Source: Ruminococcaceae bacterium UBA5904 (GTDB lineage Bacteria; Bacillota; Clostridia; Oscillospirales; Acutalibacteraceae). Taken from it: 5,076 nucleotides of DNA. The translations under genes were made by a program, and so were the position numbers. Under the pieces are notes generated by a model. The model had not been told where the DNA came from. It was given only the letters and a program-made list of their open reading frames with translations, and made no database searches. The DNA lies in assembly GCA_002431305.1 (NCBI GenBank), contig DJEG01000009.1:35799-40874 (forward strand). The letters run 5' to 3'. Of this stretch, positions 1 through 5,076 are shown one piece after another. The first letter of the stretch is position 1; the number at the start of each line of letters is the position of its first letter.

Positions 1-11
1 ATATGAAATTT

Positions 12-79
12 TCGGGTTTCCGAGGGTAAAATCAGAATTAAAATTCTCTGCCTTTACCGCGGGAAGAAGATGTCTTCCC
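12..79. other. Cluster of three adjacent hairpins, unidentified
   Basis: Three inverted repeats sit head to tail with only one or two bases between them. The first is TCGG/CCGA around a GTTT loop (12-23). The second is an outer GGTAAA/TTTACC pair (25-30 with 53-58) enclosing AGAA/TTCT (34-37 with 44-47). The third is a 7-bp GGGAAGA/TCTTCCC stem with a 5-base loop (61-79). Such packing suggests a structured RNA, the tail of an RNA gene or regulatory leader that starts left of the window, or a dispersed intergenic repeat. I do not recognise the family. The piece ACCGCGG at 56-62 recalls the 3' part of a T-box, but the needed UGGN bulge is absent and no rightward gene follows. Strand and function are undetermined. 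Confidence 0.35.
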
Positions 80-149
80 CTACATAATTTGTTTGTTCTT
101 TATAATGACAAATCCGTCAGCATTTGCACCGACACTGTTCACTTTTCAC

Positions 150-183
150 TAAAAAGGACGAAGCGTCTGCTTCGTCCTTTTTA
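150..183 (-). terminator. Intrinsic terminator of the leftward operon (bidirectional)
   Basis: A perfect 15-bp inverted repeat with a 4-base loop (GTCT at 165-168) has A5 on one flank and T5 on the other, so the RNA has a GC-containing core (GGACGAAGC) and a U-run in its 3' arm in either direction. It lies 11 bases beyond the TAA stop of the flavoprotein gene, the usual place for a Rho-independent terminator of the minus-strand operon. By symmetry it could also stop rightward transcription entering from the left. Confidence 0.92.
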
Positions 184-194
184 ACATCCCGGTT

Positions 195-1565
195 TTACAT
201 GTTTTCTGCGATTTCTCTGGCAACATATACTCCGCTCGCCGATGCATGTGAGAGCGAGTGCGTAATTCCGCTGCCGTCGCCGATTATGTAAAGACCCTTG
301 CACTTGCTTTCGAGTCTGTCGTCAACATCGGCTTCCATATTATAAAACTTAACTTCAACGCCGTACAGGAGCGTGTCGTCGTTCGCCGTTCCGGGAGCGA
401 TGCGGTCGAGCGCGTAAATCATCTCGATAATTCCGTCAAGTATACGTTTGGGAAGAACGAGGCTTAAATCTCCCGGGGTTGCCGCGAGCGTGGGCGTTAC
501 CGAGCATTCCTCGATTCTCGAAACATTGCTTCGTCTGCCCCTTACGAGGTCGCCGAAACGCTGAACGATAACTCCGCCGCCGAGCATGTTTGAAAGTCTT
601 GCTATGCTCTCGCCGTAGCCGTTCGAATCCTTGAAAGGCTCGGAGAAATGTTTAGAAACGAGCAGAGCGAAGTTTGTATTCTTAGTCTGCATCGCCTTGT
701 CTTCGTACGAATGACCGTTGACGGTGACGATTCCGTTAGTGTTTTCGTTAACGACTATGCCGTTGGGATTCATACAGAAAGTGCGGACTCTGTCCTCGAA
801 TTTCTCTGTTCTGTAAACTATCTTGCTCTCGTATAATTCATCCGTAAGGTGCGAGAAAACGACCGCGGGCAGCTCGACTCTGACGCCGATGTCGACTCTG
901 TTTGACTTAGTTTCGATTCCGAGTTTTGCGCAGACGGATTCCATCCACTTGCTTCCGCTTCTGCCGACTGAAATGATACAGTCCGTGCACTCGTATTTTT
1001 TATCCGCTGCCGTAATTATGTAACCGCCGTCGGTTTTGTCGACGTCAGTTACCGCGCAGTCGAAATAAAAATCAACCTTATCTTTTAAATACGCGTAAAG
1101 ATTCTGTAATACGACATAATTTATATCCGTGCCGAGATGTCTTACGGACGCGTCGAGCAGGTTAAGCTGATTCTGAATACAAATTTTTTTAAATTTTGTG
1201 CCGGCGGTTGAGTAGAGTTTTGTACCCTCTCCGCCGTACTGCATGTTTATGTCGTCGACGTATTTCATCAAGTCAAGCGCTTTTTTCTTTCCGATATGCT
1301 CGTAAAGAGTTCCGCCGAAATCGTTTGTAATGTTATATTTTCCGTCGGAAAACGCGCCCGCGCCTCCGAATCCGCTCATTATCGAACACGATTTACAGCC
1401 TATGCATGTTTTGATTTTATCGCCGTCTATCGGACATTTGCGTTTTTCGAGAGTATGACCCGCTTCGAATACGCCGATTTTGAGTTTCGGGTTGAGTTTT
1501 ACGAGTTCAAACGCCGAATAAATTCCTCCGGGACCCGCTCCGATTAATATAACGTCGTACTTCAT
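195..1565 (-). CDS. NAD(P)/FAD-dependent oxidoreductase, COG2509-type
   Basis: This complete 456-residue flavoprotein resembles the uncharacterised 'FAD-dependent dehydrogenase' family COG2509. The N-terminus has a Rossmann dinucleotide fold: strand KYDVILIGAGPGG with G9, G11 and G14, and E34 at the end of the second strand to hold the FAD ribose. Four cysteines follow (C44, C54, C57, C60, spaced Cx9CxxCxxC), then the family segment SGFGGAGAFSDGK (64-76). The C-terminal FAD motif is IIGDGSGITHSLSHA (427-441), with D430 expected to contact FAD. No signal peptide or membrane segment is visible, so it is probably cytoplasmic. The ATG start is supported by AGGAG nine bases upstream (1575-1579). 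It is the last gene of the operon, 22 bases after the lipoprotein stop. The substrate is unknown and the physiological reaction cannot be inferred. The class assignment is firm, the family name is from recall. Confidence 0.93.
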   Translation of the reverse strand: MKYDVILIGAGPGGIYSAFELVKLNPKLKIGVFEAGHTLEKRKCPIDGDKIKTCIGCKSCSIMSGFGGAGAFSDGKYNITNDFGGTLYEHIGKKKALDLMKYVDDINMQYGGEGTKLYSTAGTKFKKICIQNQLNLLDASVRHLGTDINYVVLQNLYAYLKDKVDFYFDCAVTDVDKTDGGYIITAADKKYECTDCIISVGRSGSKWMESVCAKLGIETKSNRVDIGVRVELPAVVFSHLTDELYESKIVYRTEKFEDRVRTFCMNPNGIVVNENTNGIVTVNGHSYEDKAMQTKNTNFALLVSKHFSEPFKDSNGYGESIARLSNMLGGGVIVQRFGDLVRGRRSNVSRIEECSVTPTLAATPGDLSLVLPKRILDGIIEMIYALDRIAPGTANDDTLLYGVEVKFYNMEADVDDRLESKCKGLYIIGDGSGITHSLSHASASGVYVAREIAENM

Positions 1566-1587
1566 TTTTGATTTCTCCTGTGAAAAG

Positions 1588-2085
1588 TTATTTTTTTGCT
1601 TCCGAATAATACCCCGTGTTTCCGTCGATTGTCATGCGCATGATAACAGCGTCTTCGACTTTGCCCGAGGATGATATGAATACGTATTTTAAGTCGTGGT
1701 AACCGTTTGTTTTATGCTTTAATACCTGAATTTTTGAATTCGAATTAACGTCTATCTCCGTTTTTGCTCCGATATCCGCGCCCTCGTTCGTGTCGAATAT
1801 ATCCACCGTCGTTTCGCTCGACGAGCCGGAAACGAGATAACATATGTCCTCGTTTGTTCCGTCTTCGTTTAAATCGTATGACAGATACATCAGCTTATAG
1901 CTTTCACCGCGCGCTTTGAGCGAGGCGATATCTTTTTTATAGTAGAATTCGAAATAATCGTTCTCTTCGGCGGACGAGAGCAGATTGTCTGTCAGAACGT
2001 TGTTTTCAGCCGAGGAACACGAGCATAAGCATATTATTATATTAAAGACAAAAACGGCGGATAAAATTCTCTTTGCCGTTTTCAT
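1588..2085 (-). CDS. Predicted small lipoprotein, unknown function
   Basis: This 165-residue protein has a lipoprotein signal peptide: basic MKTAKR, a hydrophobic stretch at about 7-20, and the lipobox L20-C21-S22-C23, with C23 the likely lipidated residue. C19 and C21 also lie near the cleavage site. The mature part should sit on the outer face of the membrane. Residues 70-80 read [11 protein letters not shown], a D-x-N-x-D-G loop like the calcium-binding or FG-GAP/VCBS type of loop (D71, N73, D75), followed by ICYLVSG as a beta strand. This suggests a small beta-rich domain with a single metal-like loop, but metal binding is inference. I recognise no named family. Its ATG overlaps the stop of the isomerase gene (ATGA at 2085-2082) and there is no good Shine-Dalgarno upstream, so translation is probably coupled to that gene. 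Confidence 0.85.
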   Translation of the reverse strand: MKTAKRILSAVFVFNIIICLCSCSSAENNVLTDNLLSSAEENDYFEFYYKKDIASLKARGESYKLMYLSYDLNEDGTNEDICYLVSGSSSETTVDIFDTNEGADIGAKTEIDVNSNSKIQVLKHKTNGYHDLKYVFISSSGKVEDAVIMRMTIDGNTGYYSEAKK

Positions 2086-2552
2086 TCGATGGTGACTTTC
2101 TTCATTCTCTGCGCCTCGAGCGGTTTGTCCCTCATGTCGGTCGGGGCGTTCGCTATCTCGTCGACAACGTCCATACCGTCGATAACCTTGCCGAACGCTG
2201 CATAATCGCCGTCGAGGTGAGGTGCGTCCGCGTGCATGATGAAGAACTGCGAGGAAGCGGAATTCTTATCCATCGAGCGAGCCATGGAGATAACTCCGCG
2301 CGTGTGATGAAGGTCGTTTTTAACGCCGTTTGAGGCAAATTCGCCCTTTATCTTCTCGTCGCTGCCGCCGTAGCCCTCACCGAGCGGGTCTCCGCCCTGA
2401 ATCATGAAGCCGGGGATGACTCTGTGGAAAATAAGCCCGTCGTAGAAGCCCTCTTTAACGAGCTTTTCAAAATTTGCAACCGTTATCGGCGCAGTTTCCG
2501 GATATAATTCGAGAGTGATAACTCCGCCGTTTTCCATTTCTATTTTTACCAT
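2082..2552 (-). CDS. Peptidyl-prolyl cis-trans isomerase, cyclophilin type (PpiB-like)
   Basis: This complete 156-residue single-domain cyclophilin speeds cis-trans isomerisation of X-Pro bonds during protein folding. Active-site residues are visible by alignment to human CypA from memory: R44 (R55), F49 (F60), M50 (M61) and Q52 (Q63) in [15 protein letters not shown], then Q102 and F104 in SSQFFIMHA, and L113 (L122) in [11 protein letters not shown]. The CypA tryptophan W121 is H112 here and H126 is Y117, both common in bacterial cyclophilins and associated with weak cyclosporin binding. There is no signal peptide, so it should act in the cytoplasm. The ATG has AGGAG eight bases upstream (2561-2565). 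It is the first gene of the leftward operon, and its TGA overlaps the start of the lipoprotein gene by four bases. Confidence 0.97.
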   Translation of the reverse strand: MVKIEMENGGVITLELYPETAPITVANFEKLVKEGFYDGLIFHRVIPGFMIQGGDPLGEGYGGSDEKIKGEFASNGVKNDLHHTRGVISMARSMDKNSASSQFFIMHADAPHLDGDYAAFGKVIDGMDVVDEIANAPTDMRDKPLEAQRMKKVTIE

Positions 2553-2582
2553 TATAAAAACTCCTGTCCTTGTTTATTTGCA

Positions 2583-2612
2583 TATATAACAAGTATAGCA
2601 CATCGGTTTCAA
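2583..2612 (-). promoter_or_regulatory. Candidate sigma-A promoter for the isomerase operon
   Basis: Two overlapping readings exist on the minus strand. In the first, TTGAAA (2612-2607) serves as -35 with TATATA as -10 at an 18-bp spacer (2588-2583). In the second, TATACT (2597-2592) is an extended -10 preceded by TGC, with only a weak -35 further upstream. Either puts the transcript start about 25-35 bases before the isomerase ATG. The location is well supported, the exact elements are not. Confidence 0.55.
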
Positions 2613-2701
2613 ATTTGCCAGTGTATTTTGTGATGTTGGTCAAATAGATTGAATTTGTTCACCATTCATGCTTTTGCACATAAAAAGCCTCGATAAAATA
2701 A

Positions 2702-2729
2702 AAAAACAGTGCAAAAAGTTAAAAACAGT
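2702..2729 (+). repeat. Direct repeat AAAAACAGT x2 in A-tract region upstream of promoter
   Basis: The nine-base unit AAAAACAGT occurs at 2702-2710 and again at 2721-2729, 19 bases apart (about two helical turns), ending one base before the -35 box of the rightward promoter. A further A-run lies between them at 2713-2717. The position and A-tracts resemble an UP element or bent DNA. The repeat could equally be a regulator site or chance in AT-rich DNA. Confidence 0.45.
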
Positions 2730-2730
2730 A

Positions 2731-2759
2731 TTGAAATATTCAAACGTATGTGATACAAT
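2731..2759 (+). promoter_or_regulatory. Strong sigma-A promoter for the EF-G-like gene
   Basis: TTGAAA (2731-2736) and TACAAT (2754-2759) are separated by exactly 17 bases, each one mismatch from consensus. The -10 box is preceded by TGTGA, an extended -10 with the extra TRTG typical of Gram-positive promoters. Transcription would begin near 2766, leaving an untranslated leader of about 109 bases. A weaker second candidate, TTGCAT (2767-2772) with an 18-bp spacer to TACAAT (2791-2796), lies just downstream. Confidence 0.8.
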
Positions 2760-2820
2760 ATCTGCGTTGCATAAAAAAATAAAGTATAGTTACAATATTT
2801 TATACATATTGCGGCAGGGT

Positions 2821-2842
2821 AATCCGCTTTTTAATTCGGATT
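2821..2842 (+). other. Small stem-loop in the leader of the EF-G-like gene
   Basis: AATCCG (2821-2826) and CGGATT (2837-2842) form a 6-bp stem with a 10-base loop, 17 bases before the ribosome-binding site. A competing 4-bp pair GCGG/CCGC (2811-2814 with 2824-2827) is followed by T5 (2828-2832). The two pairings share bases 2824-2826 and are mutually exclusive, which would suit a switch, but both are short. I recognise no riboswitch or T-box. Confidence 0.3.
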
Positions 2843-2859
2843 TATCATTTAACCGTTAC

Positions 2860-2866
2860 AAGGAGG
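2860..2866 (+). promoter_or_regulatory. Ribosome-binding site AAGGAGG that fixes the TTG start
   Basis: The seven-base perfect anti-16S match AAGGAGG ends eight bases before TTG at 2875. No other start in the neighbourhood has such a site: the ATG at 2668 has none, and the next in-frame ATG (2959) would cut off the P-loop. This decides the start of the EF-G-like gene. Confidence 0.92.
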
Positions 2867-2874
2867 AAATAACA

Positions 2875-4947
2875 TTGAAACAATTTAACGTATCCGACAT
2901 CAGAAACGTAGCTATAGCGGGTCACGGCTCGCGCGGTAAGACTACTCTCGCAGAGGCAATGCTCTACATAGCCGGCGCAACAGACAGACTCGGCAGAGTC
3001 GCAGACGGCAACACCGTAATGGACTACGACGCGGAGGAGAAAAAACGTAAAATTTCGGTTTCGACGGCCGTTGCTTCCGTAGAATGGAATAACAGAAAAA
3101 TTAATATACTCGACACTCCCGGTCTTTTCGACTTCGCGGGCGGACTTTACGAGGGCGCGAGAGCGGCGGACTCTCTGCTTATCGTTCTCGGCGCAGGCGG
3201 CGGAGTCGACGTAGGCGCGGAAAAGGCTTACAAAGTCGCTGTTAAGGGCGATCTTGCAAAGTTCTTCATAGTTTCGCGCTGCGATATGGAGCACGCGGAT
3301 TTCTACAAGACGGTTGACGCTCTCAAAGAAGAGTACGGCACTGTTATATGCCCGATAGTCGTTCCTCATTACGTAAATGAAAAGGTTGACTGCTACGTTA
3401 ACTTCTTGCAGAATAAAGCGTTTAAATATAATAACGGCAAGGCAACGGAGGTTCCCATTCCCGCAGACGACAGAATCGACGCTATTCACGAGGCTTTCAA
3501 GGAGGCTGTCGCAACTACGAGCGAGGAACTTATGACTAAGTTCTTCGACGGCGAGGATTTCACGCACGACGAGATAGTCGACGCTCTTAAAGCCGGCGTT
3601 AAGGACGGCGAGGTTTACCCCGTATACGCTTGCTCCGGTTACACCATGGAGGCTGTCGACCTCGTTCTCAACGGCATTACGAAGCTCGCTCCCTCTCCCG
3701 CGCACGACACCGAGACCGCAAAGGACGCGGACGGCAATTCGATAAAGGTTGTCTGCGACCCGGACGGACCTCTCGCGGCTGTCTGCTTCAAGACTATCGC
3801 AGACCCGTTCGTAGGTAAAATGTCATTCGTAAAGGTTCTCTCCGGTAAGATTACTCCCGATACCCCCGCATACAATGCGAGAACGGGCGAGAGTCAGAGA
3901 ATGGGTAAAATAGTAACCGTCAAGGGCGGTAAGACCGAAGATACCGACTGCATTTCCGCGGGCGATATCGGCGTTATCACAAAGCTTTCCGGACTTAAAA
4001 CGGGCGATACGCTTTGCAGTGAGAAGAACGTTATAATCCTCCACGGGGTTAATTTCCCGTCTCCGTGCATTTCGATGGCCGTTAACGTTAAGAAAAAGGG
4101 CGAGGAGGAAAAAGTCGCTTCCGGACTTCGTAAATTAAAAGACGAGGACCCCACTATCAATTTCTATACAAACGACGAAACCAAGGAGCAGATTCTCTCC
4201 GGTCTGGGCGAACAGCACCTTGACATAATAGTTTCAAAATTAAAGTCAAAATTCGGCGTTGAGGTTGAGCTTTCGGTACCCAAGGTTGCGTACAGAGAGA
4301 CTATCCGCAAAAAGGTCGAAGTTCAGGGCAGACACAAGAAGCAGTCCGGCGGTCACGGTCAGTTCGGCGACGTTTGGATCAGATTCGAACCCTGCGACGG
4401 CGACGACCTTGTATTCGCAGAGGAAGTTTTCGGCGGTTCGGTTCCCAAGAACTTCTTCCCCGCAGTTGAAAAGGGCTTAAGAGAGAGCGTAAAGAAGGGC
4501 GTACTTGCGGGCTACCCCGTAGTCGGAGTCAAGGCTACTCTTTACGACGGTTCCTATCACCCCGTCGACTCTTCGGAAATGGCATTCAAGACGGCGGCTT
4601 CGCTCGCATTCAAGAACGGTATTCCCAACGCAAATCCCGTAATTCTCGAGCCCGTCGGAACTCTTAACGCGTATATGCCCGACGATAATCTCGGCGACAT
4701 AATGGGCGACATCACAAAGAGACGCGGCCGTGTTCTCGGCATGGGACCGGCTGACGAACCCAAGATGCAGAAACTCGAGGCGGAGGTTCCTATGGCTGAA
4801 ATGGGCGACTTCTCGACGATTCTCCGCTCCGTAACAGCGGGCAGAGGCTACTTTGACCTCGAATTCGCACGTTATGAGGAAGCTCCCGCTCCCGTAGCGC
4901 AGAAAGTTATCGCCGAAGCGAAGAAAAACGCGGGCGAGGACGACTGA
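2875..4947 (+). CDS. Elongation factor G-like translational GTPase (EF-G paralogue)
   Basis: This complete 690-residue protein has the five-domain EF-G plan. Domain G occupies about 8-275: P-loop GHGSRGKT (16-23), switch I KISVST (59-64), G3 DTPGL (80-84), G4 SRCD (134-137) and G5-like ACSG (252-255). Domain II is about 298-385, domain III about 398-470 with GLGEQHLDII, domain IV about 477-595 with HKKQSGGHGQFGDVW and the tip loop SYHPVDSSE (H562), and domain V runs to about 680. The N-terminus and GHKQSGGHGQFGD-type segment fit the EF-G-like paralogue group of Clostridia, not the canonical fusA product. It stands alone and not in a str operon. EF-G moves tRNA and mRNA through the ribosome; the paralogue's role is less clear. 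Oddities are leucine at the catalytic histidine position and SRCD in place of NKxD. The TTG start is set by AAGGAGG. The end has three in-frame stops in a row (TGA TAA TAA). Often labelled fusA by automated pipelines. Confidence 0.94.
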   Translation: MKQFNVSDIRNVAIAGHGSRGKTTLAEAMLYIAGATDRLGRVADGNTVMDYDAEEKKRKISVSTAVASVEWNNRKINILDTPGLFDFAGGLYEGARAADSLLIVLGAGGGVDVGAEKAYKVAVKGDLAKFFIVSRCDMEHADFYKTVDALKEEYGTVICPIVVPHYVNEKVDCYVNFLQNKAFKYNNGKATEVPIPADDRIDAIHEAFKEAVATTSEELMTKFFDGEDFTHDEIVDALKAGVKDGEVYPVYACSGYTMEAVDLVLNGITKLAPSPAHDTETAKDADGNSIKVVCDPDGPLAAVCFKTIADPFVGKMSFVKVLSGKITPDTPAYNARTGESQRMGKIVTVKGGKTEDTDCISAGDIGVITKLSGLKTGDTLCSEKNVIILHGVNFPSPCISMAVNVKKKGEEEKVASGLRKLKDEDPTINFYTNDETKEQILSGLGEQHLDIIVSKLKSKFGVEVELSVPKVAYRETIRKKVEVQGRHKKQSGGHGQFGDVWIRFEPCDGDDLVFAEEVFGGSVPKNFFPAVEKGLRESVKKGVLAGYPVVGVKATLYDGSYHPVDSSEMAFKTAASLAFKNGIPNANPVILEPVGTLNAYMPDDNLGDIMGDITKRRGRVLGMGPADEPKMQKLEAEVPMAEMGDFSTILRSVTAGRGYFDLEFARYEEAPAPVAQKVIAEAKKNAGEDD

Positions 4948-4977
4948 TAATAATTCGGTCATAAACGCATAAATAAT

Positions 4978-5020
4978 TAAAACATCCGTGGGGATAGATT
5001 TGTTCCTCCCGGATGTTTTA
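4978..5020 (+). terminator. Intrinsic terminator after the EF-G-like gene (bidirectional)
   Basis: A perfect 11-bp stem (TAAAACATCCG at 4978-4988 with its complement at 5010-5020) is extended past one mismatch by an inner GGGGA/TTCCTC helix (4990-4994 with 5004-5008, one G-U pair), with a 9-base loop. It is followed rightward by TAATTTTGTT and leftward by the complement of AATAATTAAAA, so both strands give a U-rich tail. It begins 30 bases after the TGA and should end both the EF-G-like transcript and a convergent one from the right. Confidence 0.9.
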
Positions 5021-5031
5021 TAATTTTGTTG

Positions 5032-5076
5032 CTATAGCAAAAGAGAGTCGAACTCATAAGGTTTATATCCACCCTC
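5032..5076 (-). CDS. Possible C-terminal end of a leftward gene, cut by window edge
   Basis: Reading leftward from the window edge, one frame gives EGGYKPYEFDSLLL and then TAG at 5034-5032. The stop falls 11 bases before the bidirectional terminator, the spacing expected of a convergent gene. The palindrome TTGCTATAGCAA (5029-5040) spans the stop. Only 14 codons are visible, so no product can be named. A second minus frame is also open but runs through the terminator, and the third has an early stop. GAGTTCGACTC in this stretch looks like a tRNA T-loop, but the T-stem has a mismatch and no CCA follows. Confidence 0.4.
   Translation of the reverse strand, partial: EGGYKPYEFDSLLL

Larger units (their letters stand above)
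2553..2874. other. Divergent intergenic region, 322 bases
   Basis: This AT-rich stretch separates the leftward isomerase operon from the rightward EF-G-like gene. It holds a promoter for each side, A-tracts with a direct repeat, small inverted repeats (GCTTTT/AAAAGC at 2670-2688; CAAAT/ATTTG at 2641-2657) and the leader of the EF-G-like gene. An ATG at 2668 opens a frame that joins the EF-G-like gene. The 69 codons it would add are lysine- and AT-rich, match no translation-factor sequence I know, lack a ribosome-binding site and begin upstream of the better promoter. I therefore treat them as non-coding. Confidence 0.8.

Noticed and set aside
25..80. T-box riboswitch 3' end (ACCGCGG followed by a hairpin)
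   Set aside because: The UGGN tRNA-acceptor bulge is missing and the next gene to the right is on the opposite strand.
138..150. TTCACT direct repeat (138-143 and 145-150)
   Set aside because: Only two short copies occur next to the terminator, too little to call a repeat array.
1296..1547. 83-codon plus-strand frame opposite the flavoprotein N-terminus
   Set aside because: It is antisense to the Rossmann fold and cysteine cluster, with no ribosome-binding site and no recognisable motif.
2668..2874. 69-residue N-terminal extension of the EF-G-like protein
   Set aside because: It has no ribosome-binding site, contains a strong promoter, and is AT-rich and lysine-rich unlike the gene body.
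2845..3705. 286-codon open frame on the minus strand inside the EF-G-like gene
   Set aside because: It lies antisense to the conserved EF-G G domain, has no recognisable domain and is a codon-bias shadow of the real gene.
4477..4962. 161-codon minus-strand frame at the 3' end of the EF-G-like gene
   Set aside because: It is antisense to conserved domains IV and V, with no recognisable protein features.
5032..5076. 3' part of a tRNA gene on the minus strand
   Set aside because: The T-loop TTCGACT is present, but the T-stem has a T-T mismatch, there is no CCA, and the 5' half is outside the window, so it cannot be supported.

Overview
This 5.1 kb window reads as chromosomal DNA from a low-to-mid GC Gram-positive anaerobe, most likely a member of the Clostridia (Bacillota). 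The reasons are strong AGGAG/AAGGAGG ribosome-binding sites, intrinsic terminators at both ends, a lipoprotein with a lipobox, an EF-G-like paralogue of the type seen beside true EF-G in Clostridia, and a flavoprotein of the COG2509 type. The species cannot be named from sequence alone. The coding parts are clearly richer in G+C than the AT-rich intergenic parts.

Layout, left to right. Bases 1-149 hold no convincing gene but contain three adjacent small hairpins (12-79). A perfect 15-bp hairpin terminator (150-183) closes a leftward operon of three genes. Read in transcription order on the minus strand, these are a cytoplasmic cyclophilin-type peptidyl-prolyl isomerase (2552-2082), a small predicted lipoprotein (2085-1588) and a NAD(P)/FAD-dependent oxidoreductase of the COG2509 type (1565-195). 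The first two overlap by ATGA and the third follows after 22 bases, so they are probably co-transcribed from a promoter near 2583-2612.

A 322-base divergent intergenic region (2553-2874) carries that leftward promoter and a near-consensus rightward promoter (TTGAAA, 17-bp spacer, TACAAT with extended -10, 2731-2759). A-tracts with a 9-bp direct repeat lie just upstream of the rightward promoter. A leader of about 110 bases with a small stem-loop leads to a textbook AAGGAGG site and a TTG start at 2875. The gene there (2875-4947) encodes a complete 690-residue EF-G-like translational GTPase. A longer ATG-initiated frame from 2668 exists but begins upstream of the promoter and has no ribosome-binding site.

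The right end is a bidirectional terminator (4978-5020), followed by what looks like the last 14 codons of a leftward gene cut by the window edge.

The region is mostly ordinary housekeeping sequence, and I see no mobile element, CRISPR array, toxin-antitoxin pair or defence system. The most interesting item is the EF-G-like protein: the G3 catalytic histidine position is leucine (DTPGL) and the G4 motif is SRCD instead of NKxD, so its GTPase chemistry may be altered. Next are the unexplained hairpin cluster at the left edge and the unknown lipoprotein coupled to a peptidyl-prolyl isomerase.
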